DNA from: Paenibacillus sp. Soil787
GTDB lineage: Bacteria; Bacillota; Bacilli; Paenibacillales; NBRC-103111
NCBI RefSeq assembly: GCF_001429545.1
Contig: NZ_LMSP01000046.1
Coordinates: 219,082-283,081, forward strand
Direction: 5' to 3'
DNA length: 64,000 nucleotides
Shown here: piece after piece, positions 1-8,770 of the stretch
Numbering within the stretch: position 1 is the stretch's first letter
How the letters are laid out: each line of letters begins with the position of its first letter
Position numbers and translations under genes: made by a program
Notes under the pieces: generated by a model
Database searches by the model: none
Seen by the model: the letters and a program-made list of their open reading frames with translations, nothing else
What the model was told of the DNA's origin: nothing

Positions 1-485
1 ATTGGTTGGATAGGCTCGGCATCGAAGGACCGCCATGGATTGGAAGCGAGGCTTGGTCTAAGCCATCTTTGATTCTGATGAGCTTATGGGGAACAGGGCA
101 GGCGGTCGTTATTTACTTGGCGGGATTGCAGGATATCCCCCAAGATTACTACGATGCGGCCAATGTCGACGGGGCCAGTGCGTGGCAGCGGACGAAGACG
201 ATTACGCTGCCATTGTTAACGCCCGTCATCTTTTTCAACTTAATTATGGGCACTATTGGGGCTCTGCAGAATTTTGTCCTGCCCTATACGCTCACGAACG
301 GTCAGGGCACGCCGGCCAATTCTATGATGTTTTACGTGATGTATTTGTACACGAACGGTTTCGGCTATCTAAAGATGGGATATGCTTCTGCCATGGCCTG
401 GATTCTATTCTTGATCGTGGTCATCTTAACGGCGCTGATCTTTGTCTCTCAGAAGCGCTGGGTCCATTACCAAGGAAAAGAATAG
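1..485 (+). CDS. Sugar ABC transporter permease, MalF/UgpA-like (5' end outside window)
   Basis: C-terminal part of an inner-membrane permease of a binding-protein-dependent carbohydrate importer. The reading frame is open to the left edge (first full codon at 3), so the true start lies upstream and the TTG at 6 is not a start. It shows the EAA loop that contacts the ATPase (DYYDAANVDGAS then TLPLLTP) and three further hydrophobic segments, ending KRWVHYQGKE. The next permease begins 15 bases downstream behind AGGAGGGAGA, so the two form the usual heterodimer in one operon. The substrate cannot be read from the permease; the downstream dehydrogenase suggests a sugar or polyol. Confidence 0.9.
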   Translation, partial: WLDRLGIEGPPWIGSEAWSKPSLILMSLWGTGQAVVIYLAGLQDIPQDYYDAANVDGASAWQRTKTITLPLLTPVIFFNLIMGTIGALQNFVLPYTLTNGQGTPANSMMFYVMYLYTNGFGYLKMGYASAMAWILFLIVVILTALIFVSQKRWVHYQGKE

Positions 486-500
486 GAGGGAGAGATTGCC

Positions 501-1334
501 ATGGGAAGCACCGGACTTGGAACTTTTCAAAAAATATGCTCGCACGTCGTATTAATTGTGGTTGGCGCCTTTTTTCTATCGCCGTTTTTATGGATGGTTT
601 CCACTTCGCTCAAAGCGAACAACGAATTGTTTCAGTGGCCGCCAGTGTGGATTCCGAGCGTTATGGCCTGGAGCAATTATCCAGCCGCTCTAGACTATAT
701 TCCCTTTTTCAAATATTTGTCGAACACACTTACGATTGCAGGCCTATCGACTTTTGCGGTTTTATTTTCCTGCCCGCTGGTCGCTTATAGTTTGGCCAGA
801 ATCCCGTGGAAGGGGGCGAAGCCGCTTTTTGCCATTACGCTCATCGTTATGATGCTGCCTTATCAAGTAACGATGATCCCGATTTTTATCGCATTCAAAA
901 ATTTCGGCTGGGTAGGAACTAATATCCCACTTTGGCTTCCGGCCTTTTTCGGTGCACCATTTTTCATTTTCTTGCTCCGGCAGTTTTTTATGGGATTACC
1001 GAGGGAGCTGGAAGACGCTGCTCGGATTGACGGTGCCTCAGAGCCTCGGATCTATTGGCAAATTATGCTGCCGCTATGCCGACCCGCATTATTGACAATT
1101 GCCCTATTCCAGTTCATGGGCAGTTGGACGGACTATCAGGGACCGCTCATTTATTTATCAGATGAGAGCCAGTATACGCTGATGCTCGGTATGCAGGCGT
1201 TTAAGTCTCAACATGGGGCTGAATGGCAGATGATGATGGCTACGCTGGTTATGATTACTTTGCCGATCATTTTGTTGTACTTCCTCGTGCAAAGAGCGTT
1301 TATCCGCGGTATTACTTTTTCAGGCATAAAATGA
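501..1334 (+). CDS. Carbohydrate ABC transporter permease, MalG-like
   Basis: Second permease of the sugar importer, 277 residues, the normal size for MalG/UgpE-type subunits. About six hydrophobic segments are visible. The EAA cytoplasmic loop reads PRELEDAARIDGASEP followed by IMLPLCRPAL, about 80 residues from the end. The ATG at 501 follows AGGAGGGAGA (484-493) at good spacing. The upstream gene is the partner permease and the downstream gene (1355) is an oxidoreductase 20 bases away, so the three are probably cotranscribed. The binding protein is presumably upstream of the window; the shared MsmX-type ATPase of Firmicutes is often encoded elsewhere. Confidence 0.93.
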   Translation: MGSTGLGTFQKICSHVVLIVVGAFFLSPFLWMVSTSLKANNELFQWPPVWIPSVMAWSNYPAALDYIPFFKYLSNTLTIAGLSTFAVLFSCPLVAYSLARIPWKGAKPLFAITLIVMMLPYQVTMIPIFIAFKNFGWVGTNIPLWLPAFFGAPFFIFLLRQFFMGLPRELEDAARIDGASEPRIYWQIMLPLCRPALLTIALFQFMGSWTDYQGPLIYLSDESQYTLMLGMQAFKSQHGAEWQMMMATLVMITLPIILLYFLVQRAFIRGITFSGIK

Positions 1335-1354
1335 AAAAGGAGGCTAGAAATTCA

Positions 1355-2317
1355 ATGAGCAAAATTCGCATAGGCATGATTGGAACCGGCGGTATTTCCC
1401 ACTTGCATGGCCGTCAACTGTCGGAATTAGCGGAGGTGGAAATTGCCGCGCTTTGCGATACGAGTGCTGCAAACCGGGAAAAGTTTGCTGCTAAGTTTGG
1501 CCTTGCCGAGGTGCAGCATTTTACCGAATATCGAGAGATGCTGAATCAGGTGGAATTGGATGCCGTGGTCATTTGCTCACCTCATACGCTGCACTTTCAA
1601 CAAGCAACCGACGTGCTGAATAAAGGCCAACATGTGTTGATCGAGAAGCCGATGACCTGCTCATCGGGGGAAGCAGAGCAATTGATCGCAACTGCAGAGA
1701 AGGCGGGTAAAGTGATGCAGGTATCCTACCAACGCCATTTCCAACCGGAATTTCTGTTCATTCGCGATGCGATCGCAAACGGCGAAATCGGCAGGCTGAC
1801 GTCGATTACTGCTTCGTTGTACCAGGAATGGAAACAAGGAACAACCGGATTATGGAGACAAGTTCCGGAGCTTTCGGGTGGCGGCATGTTGATGGATTCC
1901 GGCAGCCATATTATCGATGTGCTGCTCTGGACAACAGGCCTCACACCGGTTGAAGTAAAACCCAACCTGCATCTGCAGGGTGCGCCGGTTGAAATCGACT
2001 CCTTTACTTCGATCCGGTTCGCTGAAGGCGCTGTCGCCGGATTGAATATTGTCGGTTATGCCCCTTGCTGGCATGAAACCTATGTATTTTGCGGCGAAGA
2101 CGGGGGCATTTTTTACGACAATGGCAACATTACAATCCGTCGCCTCGGACAGAAACCTGTTGTACCAGAGCTCCCGAAGCAAAGGACTAATCAGGATAAG
2201 AGCTTTATCGACGCCATTCTAGGGCGCCATGAAGTGAAGGTGCCGGGTTCCTTTGCCTTGAAAGTTGTGAAGTTTACAGAGATGATCTATCAATCGTCCG
2301 GATATAAGCCTATTTAA
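1355..2317 (+). CDS. Gfo/Idh/MocA family NAD(P)-dependent sugar oxidoreductase
   Basis: Predicted cytosolic dehydrogenase of 320 residues acting on a sugar or sugar-derived substrate. The N-terminal Rossmann nucleotide site is IGMIGTGGISHLHGRQL (residues 5-21). The family signature EKPMTCSSGEAEQL follows near residue 95, with the EKP lysine that is usually catalytic, and the C-terminal half is the alpha/beta substrate domain (GGGMLMDSGSHIIDVLLW). The ATG at 1355 is chosen because AAGGAGG (1337-1343) precedes it; an in-frame extension to 1223 would lie inside the permease gene. It sits last in the transporter operon and ends at a bidirectional terminator, which suggests catabolism of the imported sugar. 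The substrate is unknown. Confidence 0.9.
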   Translation: MSKIRIGMIGTGGISHLHGRQLSELAEVEIAALCDTSAANREKFAAKFGLAEVQHFTEYREMLNQVELDAVVICSPHTLHFQQATDVLNKGQHVLIEKPMTCSSGEAEQLIATAEKAGKVMQVSYQRHFQPEFLFIRDAIANGEIGRLTSITASLYQEWKQGTTGLWRQVPELSGGGMLMDSGSHIIDVLLWTTGLTPVEVKPNLHLQGAPVEIDSFTSIRFAEGAVAGLNIVGYAPCWHETYVFCGEDGGIFYDNGNITIRRLGQKPVVPELPKQRTNQDKSFIDAILGRHEVKVPGSFALKVVKFTEMIYQSSGYKPI

Positions 2318-2407
2318 GTTCTTGAATCCACAATTTGTGTTGGTGTAAAATCGGGAGAACTGACCATTCTAAAATACGATTCCATAAAACTAATGTTTCA
2401 ATAGCAA

Positions 2408-2457
2408 TATTAAAAGGAGCTCAGGCCAGTATATAGCTGGCGAGCTCCTTTCCTTGG
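2408..2457. terminator. Bidirectional rho-independent terminator
   Basis: Perfect stem AAAGGAGCTC / GAGCTCCTTT with an inner CCAG/CTGG pair, between the convergent dehydrogenase and glycosidase genes. A-rich and T-rich flanks suit termination from both sides. Confidence 0.85.
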
Positions 2458-2458
2458 A

Positions 2459-4720
2459 TCAGTCGATCTTCACCATCGAAACTTGATCGATTTGCAAAGA
2501 GGTAAAACCCGGTGAATCCACATAAAATCCGATATCCAAGCTGCCATTCGTTACATTAACGGTTGCTTGAACTTGTTGATACCCTTTGGCTGGACTAATG
2601 TTCTTGTATATGGTCTTTGCACCATAATCACTAAGCTCCATCCGGATTGTCGTTGGCTTATTTCCATATAACGTCTCTTTGACCCATGCGCTGACGGTAT
2701 AAGATCCATTGGGAAGTCCGGTTAATTTCTGATGAATACTTTGCTTATAGGCGTTAGTGTCCCAGAAATAGAGCTTGTATTTACCTTTATACGCATCATA
2801 GGAATCAACGCCGTACTTTGCTGTTTGACCTGCTGGATGCCATTCCGACCAGCCAGAAATGTCATCGCTTTCAAAACCCCCGTTTTCTATGAGCGAAGCG
2901 TCAATGTCGCCTAACCGATTCTTGTCGAGCAGAAGCCCATCCAGGTGAATCTCACCCGTATCTGAAGCCGTGCGCTCTAAGGTGATCAGGTTCACACCCT
3001 TTTTCAAATGAATGCGATCATTCTGGTTTATCCATGTCTGCCAAGCTGAAGTCGAACCAAACGTGACTGTCCGCGAAGGCTGAACCGCAACTCCTTTATC
3101 GTCTATTGCGCTTACATGAAGCGTGCTGTTCATCCCTGATGCATTCGCATAACGATAGGAGAGTGCATAGTCACCTTCCTGAGCTGCTTGGACGGCATAG
3201 ACGATTTTCGCTCCCGTCAATCCCAACCCATCCACAAAACCAAATCCTTGATAACCCGCATAATTATTGTTAAAATGCGTACCCCCCATCCAAGTGGCAA
3301 CCTCAGCAGCATAATTCACCTTCGTGCCTTCAGGTTCAATTTTCACCACGTTTGATGCATGTTTCACAAGGTTCGGGCTGTAGGAAGTAAGCTTGCCAAG
3401 GCTTGCCCCTGTCCAGAGCTCGGTTGTATTTGCTGATTCAGTCAATCCCAAATCTTTCAGATAATTGACCGAACGAGTAGCATTCCGATCGGATCGATTA
3501 AATAACCCGATAACCCAGCTGCCATCTGGTAATTGGCCAAGCCATTTTTCTGAATTCCTTGCCCCTGGATCGCTGCTAAATGAATGCCCATTATTATAGT
3601 AGGGTTTACCTACGAACCCTTGATTATGGAGCTCCAGCATGTTCTTGTTTTTGTAAAAGCTGCCGAAATTGCCAATCGTAGAATACTGATCTGTGATTGC
3701 AATGGGTGAACCCGCCATGGTGAATAATTGAACGATGCTTTGCCGCTCTTCATCCGTTATGAAGGTATTCATGCGGATGAAATCCCCATCCAGAATCATA
3801 TTGGAACCACGGCCAGCAATGTCGGAAAATCCAGTGAATCCTTGGAACGGATTGGCCCACTGTGACCAGCTGTTCACCCAATGTTGACGTTGACCGCTCA
3901 AGTTTTCCCAACCGCCATGGGCGAGATCCTCATTGATTCGGACCATATCACCATATGGCAGTTCGCCAGCTGCATGATTGTTCAAATGAGGCATGACGAG
4001 ACTTAATTCCATCTCATCGCCCGCGGCTTCCTGCATCCATTTTAAGGCCGTCTGATAGTTCTTGGATCCATGATGTACACCAATCGTTTTGCCTTTATCT
4101 GTTCCAGTTTCATACCAAGACAGAAAATCAATTCGCAGGTAAGGAACACCTAGTTGTTTAAAGTAGTTAACATATCCTTGAATATACGCCTTAGCGCCTG
4201 GTTTCGTTACATCTACCCAATACAAATCATCGTTAAATTTATCTGCGGAACTGGCAATTTCACTAATTTTGTAGTTTGTTCCGACGATTGTTTTCGTAGG
4301 ATCTGCCGCGGCGCTCCGCGTTACCCACAAGGGGTTATAGTAAACACCGAGTTTCATCCCTTTATTTTGAATGTAGGAAGACCAATACGCCCAGTCATGC
4401 TGCCAGTTATCATTGTGGGACGAAATGTAACCGTTCTCATTTGTGAGTTGAGCACCCTCAATCCAACCGTCGGAGGCTATCATGTCATAGCCCGATGTTT
4501 TGTAATCGCTTGCAATCCAATCGATATTTTTCTTCCATTCCACCTCGTTCATCGGCGCATTCCGTGTGTATTGATATTCATAAGTGCTCCAATAGAGGGG
4601 CCCGGTTCCATTTCTAGTAAATTGACTTTCCCTTGCTTCCGTCGTCTGAGTCCCTAGGGTCAGCATGAATAAGAGACTGGCGCAACCAAGTAACACTTTC
4701 GTGAAAGATGTCATTGTCAT
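2459..4720 (-). CDS. Secreted GH27-like glycoside hydrolase with two C-terminal carbohydrate-binding-type domains
   Basis: Predicted exported glycosidase of 753 residues. A signal peptide (residues 1-29, basic start, hydrophobic core, TTEA-R) is followed by a TIM barrel of clan GH-D type up to about residue 370 (DGWIEG near 84; YLRIDFLSWYE with the likely nucleophile D198; MVRINED as the likely acid/base segment). A beta-sandwich tail follows to about 455. A CBM35/CBM6-like domain (about 465-600) and a jelly-roll CBM4/9-like domain (about 610-753, starting ENGGFES) follow. Similarity is to alpha-galactosidases and isomaltodextranases; which sugar is cleaved cannot be decided from the sequence. 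AAAGGAA lies just upstream of the start codon. It converges on the sugar transporter operon, so secreted cleavage followed by import is plausible. Confidence 0.78.
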   Translation of the reverse strand: MTMTSFTKVLLGCASLLFMLTLGTQTTEARESQFTRNGTGPLYWSTYEYQYTRNAPMNEVEWKKNIDWIASDYKTSGYDMIASDGWIEGAQLTNENGYISSHNDNWQHDWAYWSSYIQNKGMKLGVYYNPLWVTRSAAADPTKTIVGTNYKISEIASSADKFNDDLYWVDVTKPGAKAYIQGYVNYFKQLGVPYLRIDFLSWYETGTDKGKTIGVHHGSKNYQTALKWMQEAAGDEMELSLVMPHLNNHAAGELPYGDMVRINEDLAHGGWENLSGQRQHWVNSWSQWANPFQGFTGFSDIAGRGSNMILDGDFIRMNTFITDEERQSIVQLFTMAGSPIAITDQYSTIGNFGSFYKNKNMLELHNQGFVGKPYYNNGHSFSSDPGARNSEKWLGQLPDGSWVIGLFNRSDRNATRSVNYLKDLGLTESANTTELWTGASLGKLTSYSPNLVKHASNVVKIEPEGTKVNYAAEVATWMGGTHFNNNYAGYQGFGFVDGLGLTGAKIVYAVQAAQEGDYALSYRYANASGMNSTLHVSAIDDKGVAVQPSRTVTFGSTSAWQTWINQNDRIHLKKGVNLITLERTASDTGEIHLDGLLLDKNRLGDIDASLIENGGFESDDISGWSEWHPAGQTAKYGVDSYDAYKGKYKLYFWDTNAYKQSIHQKLTGLPNGSYTVSAWVKETLYGNKPTTIRMELSDYGAKTIYKNISPAKGYQQVQATVNVTNGSLDIGFYVDSPGFTSLQIDQVSMVKID

Positions 4721-4909
4721 GGTAATCGTTCCTTTCTATCAATTGATCATGTTCACACCCTCATCATAACTGAAAGTTTTCTGAGTGCCTATGACCTGTT
4801 TTAACCAATATATTTTGAGAGAAGAAGGTACATGTCCGTAGCATTCCAAACTATTTTGCATATTTTGAACATAAAGATTAGTAATTTTACTTGAGAGACG
4901 GTGATATGT

Positions 4910-5782
4910 TTGAAGATTCGAAAAGCGATCATACCTGCAGCAGGTCTGGGCACGCGCTTCCTACCGGCGACTAAAGCTATGCCCAAGGAAATGCTGCCTA
5001 TCATAGATAAACCAACCATTCAATTTATCGTAGAAGAAGCGGTAACTTCAGGCATTGAGGATATCATCATCGTGACTGGGAAAGGGAAGAAAGCGATCGA
5101 AGATCATTTCGATATCGCTTTTGAACTGGAGAGCTATCTTAGAGCGCGTGAAAAGTTTGATCTTCTTGGGCGTGTGCAGGAGCCAACCCAGCTAGCCAAC
5201 ATTCACTACATTCGCCAGTCCGAGCCGCTCGGACTAGGACATGCTATTTGGTGCGCCCGTTCATTCATAGGAAATGAACCCTTTGCCGTGTTATTAGGAG
5301 ATACGTATTTTGATACCGAAACGCCCGCACTGGCACAATTGATTCATTACTATGATCGATATCAGAGGTCAATTATTGGTGTTCAGGAAGTAGAGGATCA
5401 ATTCGTAAAGGATTACGGAATTATAGAGGCTAAAGTCCTGCATGAAGGTTTTCATAGTGTATTAAACCTAATAGAGAAACCAGTTCTTCCCATGTCGCCG
5501 TCTAATTTGGCTATTCTGGGTCGTTACATTTTGACACCTCAGATCTTCGATGTATTAGCTACTCAGAAGGCCGGCGTAGGGAAAGAAATTCAGTTGACGG
5601 ACTCACTGATTACATTAAACGAAATCGAAGCCATGTATGCCTGTGAGGTAAGGGGGCAATGGCATGACATTGGAAATCATAGAGGATTTATTACATCGAT
5701 ACTTTCTGAAGCGAACAAGAGAGACAATCTGAGGCCATGGCTTCACGAGCACATAGAAAAAATGTTAAGAGAAAAGGAGTGA
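4910..5782 (+). CDS. galU: UTP-glucose-1-phosphate uridylyltransferase
   Basis: Makes UDP-glucose from UTP and glucose-1-phosphate for wall polymers and glycolipids. The N-terminal nucleotide-binding signature RKAIIPAAGLGTRFLPATKA, the MPKEMLPIIDKPTIQ block and later GLGHAIWCAR and LLGDTYFD all fit GalU/GtaB. TTG at 4910 gives the canonical MKIRKAIIPAAG start and is preferred; GTG at 4901 adds only three residues and lies within the weak GAGACGGTG ribosome site. At about 290 residues it is full length. A glycosyltransferase begins 3 bases after its stop, suggesting that UDP-glucose is fed directly to that enzyme. Confidence 0.92.
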   Translation: MKIRKAIIPAAGLGTRFLPATKAMPKEMLPIIDKPTIQFIVEEAVTSGIEDIIIVTGKGKKAIEDHFDIAFELESYLRAREKFDLLGRVQEPTQLANIHYIRQSEPLGLGHAIWCARSFIGNEPFAVLLGDTYFDTETPALAQLIHYYDRYQRSIIGVQEVEDQFVKDYGIIEAKVLHEGFHSVLNLIEKPVLPMSPSNLAILGRYILTPQIFDVLATQKAGVGKEIQLTDSLITLNEIEAMYACEVRGQWHDIGNHRGFITSILSEANKRDNLRPWLHEHIEKMLREKE

Positions 5783-5785
5783 AAG

Positions 5786-6754
5786 ATGATGAAGCGCCTT
5801 CACATTGTGCAAGTGATTTCTAACTCCCCCAATGCACAGAAGCTGCCGCCCACGAATCAGGGAGGGACAGAAAAGATCGTTTATGAATTGACTGAGAATC
5901 TCGTGCGAAGAGGTCATAGGGTTACTATTTTTGCTGCATTAGGGAGTCGAACAAGCGCTAGACTTGTCCCGTTCCCAAAGGGGCTTCGTAACCATGAAAT
6001 AGCAAGGTATGTCTTGAATAAAATGCCGCGGGATGTTGATGTTATTCATGATCATTCGTTTAGATCTGCACTTGGACGGCTCAATCTTCGTATTCCGACG
6101 GTGTGCACTGTACATCTCCCAGTAAAGCAGCGAGTGAAGCATCCTGTGTATGTTTCCAAACGAGCAAGAAAGGTGATGGGCAATAATCGCGGACACTATG
6201 TGTATAACGGACTTAATCCTAGCGAATATGAATTCAGTGATAAAAAGCGCGATTTTATGTTATTTATGGGACGTATTCTGAGAGAGAAAGGTGTCCTGCA
6301 GGCCATTGAGATTGCGGAAAGAACGAATAAAAAGCTTATTATTGCTGGACCGATTAAAAATAAAACATTTTTTCGTAATGAAATTGCCCCTCGAATTAGA
6401 AGAAATCCCAACATCCATTATGTTGGTCCTATTGGAGGCAAAAAGAAACAGAAGCTGCTTAAATATGCAAGTTGCTTACTGTTTCCAACGCTGTGGGAAG
6501 AGCCTTTCGGACTCGTTATGATTGAGGCTATGGCCTGCGGTACCCCAGTAATCGCCTTGAAACGTGGGGCGGTACCCGAAGTTATGGCGGGGTTTCCGCA
6601 ATTAGTCTGCCGTTCCGTTTCTGAAATGGTTGCAAAGGTAAAAGGAGGGAATTATCCGCATCCGGCTGATCTTCGTCGTTATGTCATTCGTAGATTTACA
6701 ACCTCCCAAATGACATCAAAATACTTAAAAATATATCAAAAAGTAATGAAATAG
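5786..6754 (+). CDS. GT4-family glycosyltransferase
   Basis: Predicted GT-B fold glycosyltransferase of 322 residues. The N-terminal acceptor domain contains the GGTEKIVYELTENLVRRGH signature (about 26-44), and the C-terminal donor domain has FMGRILREKGVLQAIEIA and the E-x7-E motif EEPFGLVMIE followed by ACGTPVIA. AAAAGGAG (5772-5779) precedes tandem ATG codons at 5786 and 5789. It follows galU by 3 bases and is probably cotranscribed with it, so UDP-glucose is a likely donor, but the acceptor is unknown. No signal peptide or membrane span is seen. The sequence is slightly shorter than typical GT4 enzymes (350-400). Confidence 0.85.
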   Translation: MMKRLHIVQVISNSPNAQKLPPTNQGGTEKIVYELTENLVRRGHRVTIFAALGSRTSARLVPFPKGLRNHEIARYVLNKMPRDVDVIHDHSFRSALGRLNLRIPTVCTVHLPVKQRVKHPVYVSKRARKVMGNNRGHYVYNGLNPSEYEFSDKKRDFMLFMGRILREKGVLQAIEIAERTNKKLIIAGPIKNKTFFRNEIAPRIRRNPNIHYVGPIGGKKKQKLLKYASCLLFPTLWEEPFGLVMIEAMACGTPVIALKRGAVPEVMAGFPQLVCRSVSEMVAKVKGGNYPHPADLRRYVIRRFTTSQMTSKYLKIYQKVMK

Positions 6755-6767
6755 TAATTGGAAACAA

Positions 6768-6803
6768 CCAGCACGCATTCCATAGGGATGCGTGCTTTTT
6801 GCA
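6768..6803 (+). terminator. Terminator after the galU-glycosyltransferase pair
   Basis: Stem AGCACGCAT / ATGCGTGCT with a short loop followed by TTTTTG; placed between the glycosyltransferase and the peptidase gene. Confidence 0.8.
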
Positions 6804-6868
6804 CGCTGCTGCCTATGGTTGAATATACTGCAGTACAAATCTGCAAACACACCGTGGGAGGCTACGGG

Positions 6869-7627
6869 ATGCGTAAATACACAGTTAAACGGGACCAACG
6901 AGATTTTCGGGATTATTATTACCGAAGCGTTAATTATGTACGGGAATCGCAATTGCCCCGCAAAGTAGATTTGCGCAAGGAGCTGTCTCCAATCGTAAAT
7001 CAGGGAAGTTTAGGCTCTTGTACATCTAATGCTATTGTAAGCGGGCTGCGTGAGTATTGGATTCGTCAAGAACGAGATTCAACGTTACGGCTATCTCGCC
7101 TTTTTCATTATTGGCATGAACGTAAATTAGAGGGTACGGTCAATTGGGACTCTGGAGCAACTGTACGTGATGGCATGAAGGTGCTTCATCAAATAGGGGT
7201 ATGTCCGGAAGCCGAATGGCCATATCGTATAGCCAAATTTAAAGAAAAGCCTGATGCTGAGGCGGAAACCTCTGCAGGAGCCTACCGTATCGAAGGATAT
7301 CATCGGATCCATGATTTGGCAGGAATCAAAGCTGCATTAGCGGATGGCCAGCCTGTTGTCTTCGGAATCTGGATTTATCAATCCTTCGAAAGTCCATTAG
7401 CGGCAAAAACAGGGAGGATTCCTTACCCGAATCGAAAAAAAGAGCAAATGTTAGGCGGTCATGCCTTATTGGCCGTCGGATATAAGGATGGTAAGCAGAA
7501 GGGCCAGGGAATAGTCATCGTACGGAATTCATGGGGGAAAGCATGGGGAGATCAAGGCTATTGTTACATGCCCTATTCCTTTTTCAAAAATAACGTGATG
7601 ACCTTCGACTATTGGACCGGTAAATAA
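6869..7627 (+). CDS. Papain-like C1 cysteine peptidase
   Basis: Cysteine peptidase of about 252 residues with all papain-type residues present: oxyanion glutamine and nucleophile in IVNQGSLGSCTSNAI (Q45, C51), histidine in LGGHALLAVGY (H198) and asparagine in IVRNSWGKAWGDQGY (N220). There is no signal peptide and no long prodomain; only about 40 residues precede the catalytic core, so it is probably intracellular or packed into the spore. The ATG at 6869 follows GTGGGAGG (6854-6861); a longer in-frame start at 6758 would read through the preceding terminator. Its substrate is unknown. Such short C1A enzymes are scattered in Paenibacillus genomes. Confidence 0.85.
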   Translation: MRKYTVKRDQRDFRDYYYRSVNYVRESQLPRKVDLRKELSPIVNQGSLGSCTSNAIVSGLREYWIRQERDSTLRLSRLFHYWHERKLEGTVNWDSGATVRDGMKVLHQIGVCPEAEWPYRIAKFKEKPDAEAETSAGAYRIEGYHRIHDLAGIKAALADGQPVVFGIWIYQSFESPLAAKTGRIPYPNRKKEQMLGGHALLAVGYKDGKQKGQGIVIVRNSWGKAWGDQGYCYMPYSFFKNNVMTFDYWTGK

Positions 7628-7653
7628 ACCGACTTCAGGGAGGTGCTGAATCT

Positions 7654-7794
7654 ATGTTAAGTGTGGAAGATGCAAATAAAATCATTGCGTTCTTGTCTGC
7701 GGCTTATTTGGCAACTGAGGATGCAGAGGCAAGAGAAGAATTTCATCGATTGGCCAACGAGCTAAGGAAATCATCCGGTCAACCATTGGAGTAA
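7654..7794 (+). CDS. Small conserved-looking protein of 46 residues, function unknown
   Basis: ATG at 7654 follows GGGAGGTG (7638-7645). The product MLSVEDANKIIAFLSAAY... is a predicted single amphipathic helical protein, rich in Ala and Glu, with no membrane span. It lies 26 bases after the peptidase gene and may be cotranscribed. I do not recognise the family. Confidence 0.55.
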   Translation: MLSVEDANKIIAFLSAAYLATEDAEAREEFHRLANELRKSSGQPLE

Positions 7795-7828
7795 ATTTGG
7801 AATCTCATCCGAAACGAGGGCGGCTTAA

Positions 7829-7906
7829 ATGCCAAAAGAAAAGCTGATACTGCTCATATTAATTCTGTTCGTTTTACTTACTCTGATTTTCGTTTGCTTG
7901 TTCTAA
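7829..7906 (+). CDS. Predicted 25-residue single-span membrane peptide
   Basis: ATG at 7829 preceded by GAGGGCGG (7816-7823). After MPKEK the rest is almost wholly Leu/Ile/Val/Phe, a single membrane helix. Mini-proteins of this shape are common in sporulating Bacillales. It sits immediately before a strong terminator. The call rests only on ribosome site, composition and position. Confidence 0.4.
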   Translation: MPKEKLILLILILFVLLTLIFVCLF

Positions 7907-7909
7907 TGC

Positions 7910-7953
7910 AAAAAGAGGTCGGCTGCATAAGTTTGCAGTCGGCCTCTTTTTTG
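7910..7953. terminator. Bidirectional terminator
   Basis: Stem AAAAAGAGGTCGGCTGC / GCAGTCGGCCTCTTTTTT between the convergent small membrane peptide gene and the DUF1657 gene. Confidence 0.88.
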
Positions 7954-7962
7954 GTTTATTAA

Positions 7963-8169
7963 CTAGAAGCCTTTGTACTGGGGTTCTTCATTTTCTAATT
8001 GCTGCACACGGGAGGCGATTTGATTCACGATGTCTTGCGTAGAAAGGGCTGCCGTTTCATAGAGCTGTTTGGCTTCTTGATTCTGCGTGCCAAGCGCAAA
8101 TGTTTCTAAGCTTGCTTGCGCGCTTTTAAGCGAGGCCAATGTTGTTTTTACCTGAGAAGCAACTGTCAT
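7963..8169 (-). CDS. DUF1657 family protein (spore SpoVA-cluster accessory)
   Basis: Protein of 68 residues starting MTVASQVKTTLASLKSAQAS, the characteristic DUF1657 opening, followed by a helical pair (TFALGTQNQEAKQLY, LSTQDIVNQI) and a short C-terminal tail. AGAGGTG lies upstream of the ATG at 8169; an in-frame extension upstream lacks support. DUF1657 genes are known partners of DUF421 and spoVA genes in the mobile spoVA2mob-type operons of Bacillales, and here the gene is divergent from exactly such a cluster. The molecular function is unknown. Confidence 0.82.
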   Translation of the reverse strand: MTVASQVKTTLASLKSAQASLETFALGTQNQEAKQLYETAALSTQDIVNQIASRVQQLENEEPQYKGF

Positions 8170-8361
8170 GTTGTGCACCTCTTCTTTAAGATTTGTGTAG
8201 GATAGCAAACAAATTGATCGTTTTCAATTGATTGCGATCTTTAATATGCCCTAACTTTTCACTTACATATATAACAATTTAATCCAAATGAGATTGATCA
8301 TACTTGCTGCCTAAATAGCACATAATGAGGTTGTTTCGAGCTTTAAGGGGAGGAAAAGCTT

Positions 8362-8740
8362 GCGGCAGATTGGGTGAGTATCGTAGTCAGATCGTTTTTT
8401 GCACTAGTCTTTTTGTTTGTACTGACATTGGTAAAAAAAATATCGCATATTTTAACGCTCAAAAGTAAGACGCTACGACTTTGGTTTGAAGTGTTTTTCG
8501 CCTCTGATACCTAATCATTTGGGCATGAAGCTGAATATTGAGAAACCGGCGCAATCGGTCATCATGGACGGCGTCATTCAAGATGAACCCTTGGCCGCAG
8601 CGGGTAGAGGAAGAGGATGGCTACATAAAGAACTGGTTAAGCTAGGAGTAACGAAAGAGAATGTGATCCTCAAACAAGTAGACAAGCATGGCGAATTAAC
8701 GGTCGATCTATATGATAGGTCATTCAGGATCTGCGTATGA
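8362..8740 (+). pseudogene. Decayed DUF421 (YetF-like) membrane protein gene with internal deletion and frameshift
   Basis: Two pieces of one gene are visible in different frames. The first (frame of 8368, stop at 8512) reads DWVSIVVRSFFALVFLFVLT then KKISHILT and KSKTLRLWFE. The second (frame of 8486, stop at 8738) reads LIPNHLGMKLNIEKPA, then VIMDGVIQDEPLA and GELTVDLYD. From memory of the family, intact spore-cluster DUF421 proteins have these blocks in one frame, separated by further membrane helices and the first half of the soluble domain, which are missing here. A good ribosome site (AAGGGGAGG, 8344-8352) remains but no proper start follows it. The gene is probably non-functional, though a short C-terminal peptide could still be made. 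Confidence 0.75.
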
Positions 8741-8770
8741 TGCTAAGTTAAAGGAAGCAGGAGGGAAAAC

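Noticed and set aside
1223..1354. Longer start for the Gfo/Idh/MocA gene
   Set aside because: It would overlap the permease by over 100 bases and lacks a ribosome site; ATG at 1355 has AAGGAGG.
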